Shown here piece after piece: positions 6,837-8,138 of a stretch of 8,138 nt of DNA; within the stretch, counting starts at the first letter, position 1, and each line of letters begins with the position of its first letter. Source of the DNA: Weeksellaceae bacterium (GTDB taxonomy: Bacteria; Bacteroidota; Bacteroidia; Flavobacteriales; Weeksellaceae); contig JAKOOI010000399.1 of assembly GCA_022701475.1 (NCBI GenBank), positions 1-8,138 of the forward strand, read 5' to 3'. The notes under the pieces were generated by a model. It was not told the origin of the DNA, did no database searches, and was given only the letters and a program-made list of their open reading frames with translations. The position numbers were made by a program, and so were the translations under genes.

Positions 6837-6867
6837 CAAATGTAAACAATTTATTTTATTCCTGAAA
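6837..6867 (-). promoter_or_regulatory. Candidate flavobacterial promoter, leftward
   Basis: On the minus strand TTTC (6867-6864) is 19 nt from TACATTTG (6844-6837). The Bacteroidetes consensus is TTTG-N19-TAnnTTTG, so the -7 box is perfect, the spacing exact and the -33 box 3 of 4. Expected start is near 6830, downstream of the response-regulator stop, pointing into the gene-free gap. Confidence 0.4.
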
Positions 6868-6885
6868 CAGAAAAGTTTAATTTTT

Positions 6886-7332
6886 TCACACTTTCATGAT
6901 AAAATTATCTTTGTTCAGTCCGCAGGTATGGTATTGCCAGCTGACTGCCATTATTTCATTGACCCTTTTTCTGAGGTCCTGATAGAGGGCGGGCTTCCGC
7001 ATAAAGACATTGGCACCCCGTACAAAAATTTCCTCTTCCTCAGCAGAAGATACCTGTTCTGAGTAAACGGCAACCGTCATTGTGCTGTACCTTTCGTTTG
7101 ATTTAATTTCATCCAGGCAGTCCAGAGCATCGTTTTCCGGCATATCGTAATTCATAAAAAGCACATCGGGTACCGGAGCACTTTTCCGGTTGAGATACTG
7201 CATAAGGTCAGCTTCCGAAGAAAAAGCCTGAAATTTGATATCAATTTTCAGATCCCGGAATATCGTACTGAAGAATATATGATTACCTGCGTTATGATCC
7301 TTCAGAACCACATTGAGATATTCCCGGGTCAT
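6886..7332 (-). CDS. Stand-alone response-regulator receiver protein, degenerate (pseudo-receiver)
   Basis: A 148-residue single-domain protein of the rcp1-like receiver family common in flavobacteria, with no DNA-binding output domain. The fold is clear: beta1 Y-L-N-V-V-L-K-D12, P-D-V-L-F-M-N61-Y-D-M-P, V-A-V-Y-S91, G-A-N-V-F-M-R-K113-P, and the family's tail W-Q-Y-H-T...L-N-K-D-N-F (132-144). The chemistry is altered. The phospho-acceptor Asp is Asn61 (codon AAT), and the acidic pocket usually written D-D-D-E-D-D reads D12-H-N-A-G-N. Ser91 and Lys113 are kept. Phosphorylation is therefore unlikely, so it may act as a constitutive or phosphorylation-independent binding module; Asp63 as a substitute acceptor cannot be excluded. 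Its ATG overlaps the TGA of the upstream AraC-type gene (ATGA at 7332-7329), implying translational coupling and joint function. Confidence 0.88.
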   Translation of the reverse strand: MTREYLNVVLKDHNAGNHIFFSTIFRDLKIDIKFQAFSSEADLMQYLNRKSAPVPDVLFMNYDMPENDALDCLDEIKSNERYSTMTVAVYSEQVSSAEEEEIFVRGANVFMRKPALYQDLRKRVNEIMAVSWQYHTCGLNKDNFIMKV

Positions 7333-7907
7333 ACGGCTTTTGAATATCGGGAATAGATATTCTGTACTTTTCTCCGTCTGCCCATGATTTTCTGGAACTG
7401 CGAAGGGGTTATCCCGGTAATATTCTTAAACTGCCCGCTCAGGTGGGCAACACTGGAATAATTCAGTTTATGGGCAATCTCGGTAAGGCTTTGCCGGCTG
7501 CAGATAATAAGATCCTTAGCGTACTCTATCCGTTGCATAATGATAAAATTTTCAATGGAAGTATGGGCTATTTCCGAAAAAAGATTGGAAAGGTATCCGT
7601 AGCTGTGATTCATTCTTTCAGAAATGTAGATCGAGGCTTTTACAGGAACTGCATCTTCTGAAAAAACCATTTCCGTAATGACATCCTTTATTCGTTGTAC
7701 CAGTGCTGTTTTCTGGCCCTCAACAATCTCAATGCCGTAAGATCCCAGATTCTCTTTTACGGCCTGATGCTGATCCGGGGTCAGCGATTCATAGAACTCT
7801 ATCTCTCCGGAATTCAGCAGCCGGTAATTGAGCCCCTGTTCCCGAAGTTTATCATTCAATACCTTTTTAAACAGCGCATTGAGATCAAATTTCACATACA
7901 TTTTCAT
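7329..7907 (-). CDS. AraC-family HTH regulator with HMA-like N-terminal domain lacking CxxC
   Basis: A 192-residue cytoplasmic DNA-binding protein. The C-terminal half (about 88-178) is an AraC double-HTH domain: Y-L-S-N-L-F-S-E (105-112), F-I-I-M-Q-R-I-E-Y-A-K-D-L-I (121-134), S-L-T-E-I-A-H-K-L-N-Y-S-S-V-A-H-L-S (140-157) and Q-F-K-N-I-T-G-I-T-P-S-Q-F (159-171). The N-terminal part (about 3-64) resembles the heavy-metal-associated fold of related regulators, ending in Y-G-I-E-I-V-E. In metal-sensing relatives, as I recall them, a CxxC occurs where this protein has L9-N-A-L12, so metal binding there is unlikely. The start at 7907 matches the family N-terminus (M-K-x-[FY]-[VI]-K-F-D); an ATG at 7901 has an AAGGA 5 nt upstream and is an alternative. 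It is the first gene of an operon with the degenerate receiver, overlapping by 4 nt. Confidence 0.9.
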   Translation of the reverse strand: MKMYVKFDLNALFKKVLNDKLREQGLNYRLLNSGEIEFYESLTPDQHQAVKENLGSYGIEIVEGQKTALVQRIKDVITEMVFSEDAVPVKASIYISERMNHSYGYLSNLFSEIAHTSIENFIIMQRIEYAKDLIICSRQSLTEIAHKLNYSSVAHLSGQFKNITGITPSQFQKIMGRRRKVQNIYSRYSKAV

Positions 7908-7935
7908 CCTTATCGTATATGTATTAATAATGATG

Positions 7936-7943
7936 TAAATATA
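7936..7943 (-). promoter_or_regulatory. Possible -7 box for the AraC/receiver operon
   Basis: TATATTTA on the minus strand matches TAnnTTTG except for the last base and would give a leader of about 20-25 nt before the ATG at 7907. No TTTG/TTG is found at the expected 19-nt spacing, so support is weak. Confidence 0.2.
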
Positions 7944-7994
7944 ATAAATTTATTCAAATCTGAGTGATATAATAGAAATACCGTATGAATTAAT

Positions 7995-8023
7995 AAAAAA
8001 CTCCTGCATTGAAAAATGCAGGA
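7995..8023 (-). terminator. Leftward intrinsic terminator
   Basis: TCCTGCATT (8002-8010) and AATGCAGGA (8015-8023) make a perfect 9-bp stem with a 4-nt loop. On the minus strand it is followed by G and then six U (8000-8995 side: bases 8000 down to 7995). It starts 2 nt after the stop of the 19-codon ORF at 8026-8085 and insulates the AraC/receiver operon from whatever lies to the right. Confidence 0.85.
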
Positions 8024-8025
8024 AT

Positions 8026-8085
8026 TTAAACACTAAGGATGAAAAAAAATATACTGATAAAAAGCAGAAGCTTAAGACCAAGCAT
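8026..8085 (-). CDS. Possible 19-residue hydrophobic peptide (small membrane protein candidate)
   Basis: A minus-strand ORF from ATG (8085-8083) to TAA (8028-8026) encodes M-L-G-L-K-L-L-L-F-I-S-I-F-F-F-I-L-S-V, almost entirely hydrophobic with a single Lys5, enough for one short membrane helix. An in-frame TAA lies upstream, so it is not the end of a longer gene. A CATCTTTG -7 box lies about 40 nt upstream and a perfect terminator hairpin starts right after the stop, giving a compact transcription unit of about 120 nt. No Shine-Dalgarno site is seen. I recognise no family; it could instead be a small RNA whose ORF is accidental, since T-rich sequence readily encodes Leu, Phe and Ile. Confidence 0.35.
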   Translation of the reverse strand: MLGLKLLLFISIFFFILSV

Positions 8086-8123
8086 ATGAATGTATTGTTA
8101 TACGATTTGGTTTGGTTCTATTG

Positions 8124-8131
8124 CAAAGATG
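8124..8131 (-). promoter_or_regulatory. Candidate -7 box for the leftward mini-transcript
   Basis: CATCTTTG on the minus strand, in the context GCATCTTTGCA, matches TAnnTTTG at all but the first base and resembles the common flavobacterial form TATCTTTGCA. Expected transcription start is near 8117. The -33 element would lie beyond the right edge, so it cannot be checked here. Confidence 0.35.
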
Positions 8132-8138
8132 CAACAAA

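Larger units (their letters stand above)
6418..6885. other. 468-bp AT-rich gap between convergent genes
   Basis: No plausible protein gene is seen on either strand; the longest ATG-started frames I read are under 20 codons. It holds the leftward terminator at its left end, a 5-bp dyad AACAC-att-GTGTT (6495-6507), a 9-bp direct repeat, two longer inverted repeats, and a minus-strand promoter match at its right end. I found no tRNA-like ends, no tmRNA tag or TTCGA loop, and none of the conserved RNase P RNA blocks. Confidence 0.7.

Noticed and set aside
6418..6885. tmRNA, RNase P RNA or 6S RNA in the gap
   Set aside because: Length alone would allow tmRNA or RNase P RNA, but the tRNA-like ends, TTCGA loop, tag frame and conserved RNase P blocks are absent on both strands, and no long 6S-like rod is visible.
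8039..8089. Plus-strand 16-codon ORF (M-K-K-N-I-L-I-K-S-R...) near the right edge
   Set aside because: It overlaps the better supported minus-strand unit, lacks a promoter or terminator in its direction, and matches no peptide family.

Overview
The window looks like a chromosomal segment of a flavobacterium, most likely Chryseobacterium or a close relative in the Weeksellaceae. This rests on recognising the protein families (POT peptide transporters, the rcp1-like response regulator ending in a WQYHT...LNKDNF tail, and the HMA-like/AraC regulator beside it), on the moderately AT-rich sequence with very AT-rich gaps, on the general lack of Shine-Dalgarno sites, and on -7 boxes of the TAnnTTTG type. 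The genus is an inference; no database was searched.

Left part (1-4294, all on +): the 3' portion of one proton-coupled oligopeptide transporter (POT/PTR2, DtpT-like) runs in from the left edge and ends at a strong intrinsic terminator (1121-1148). A 330-residue YhcG/DUF1016 protein with a PDDEXK nuclease domain follows, then a second, complete POT transporter 21 nt downstream, then an exported thioredoxin-fold protein with an intact WCGPC site, then another intrinsic terminator (4268-4294). The nuclease, transporter and thioredoxin genes are close enough to be one transcript. The nuclease gene looks like an accessory insertion between two related transporters. The transporters and thioredoxin fit a peptide-uptake and envelope-redox role.

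Middle (4333-6417, +): a complete recG, the ATP-dependent branch-migration helicase of recombination and fork rescue, with all expected helicase motifs.

Gap (6418-6885, 468 bp): no convincing protein gene. It separates recG from convergent minus-strand genes. Its left end carries a hairpin whose T-tract works only for leftward transcription, and its right end has a good flavobacterial promoter match on the minus strand (TTTC-N19-TACATTTG). Together they outline a possible untranslated RNA of about 400 nt. Several inverted repeats and a 9-bp direct repeat lie inside.

Right part (6886-8138, minus strand): a two-gene operon with an ATGA overlap encodes an AraC-type regulator whose N-terminal half resembles an HMA domain without its CxxC, followed by a stand-alone receiver protein in which the phospho-acceptor Asp is Asn and most of the acidic pocket is lost. 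At the right edge is a possible mini-gene: a CATCTTTG -7 box, a 19-codon very hydrophobic ORF, and a perfect 9-bp terminator hairpin immediately after its stop.

The most notable points are the degenerate receiver/regulator pair, the orphan YhcG nuclease between POT paralogues, the possible 19-residue membrane peptide gene, and the possible ncRNA. None amounts to a proven new system from sequence alone.
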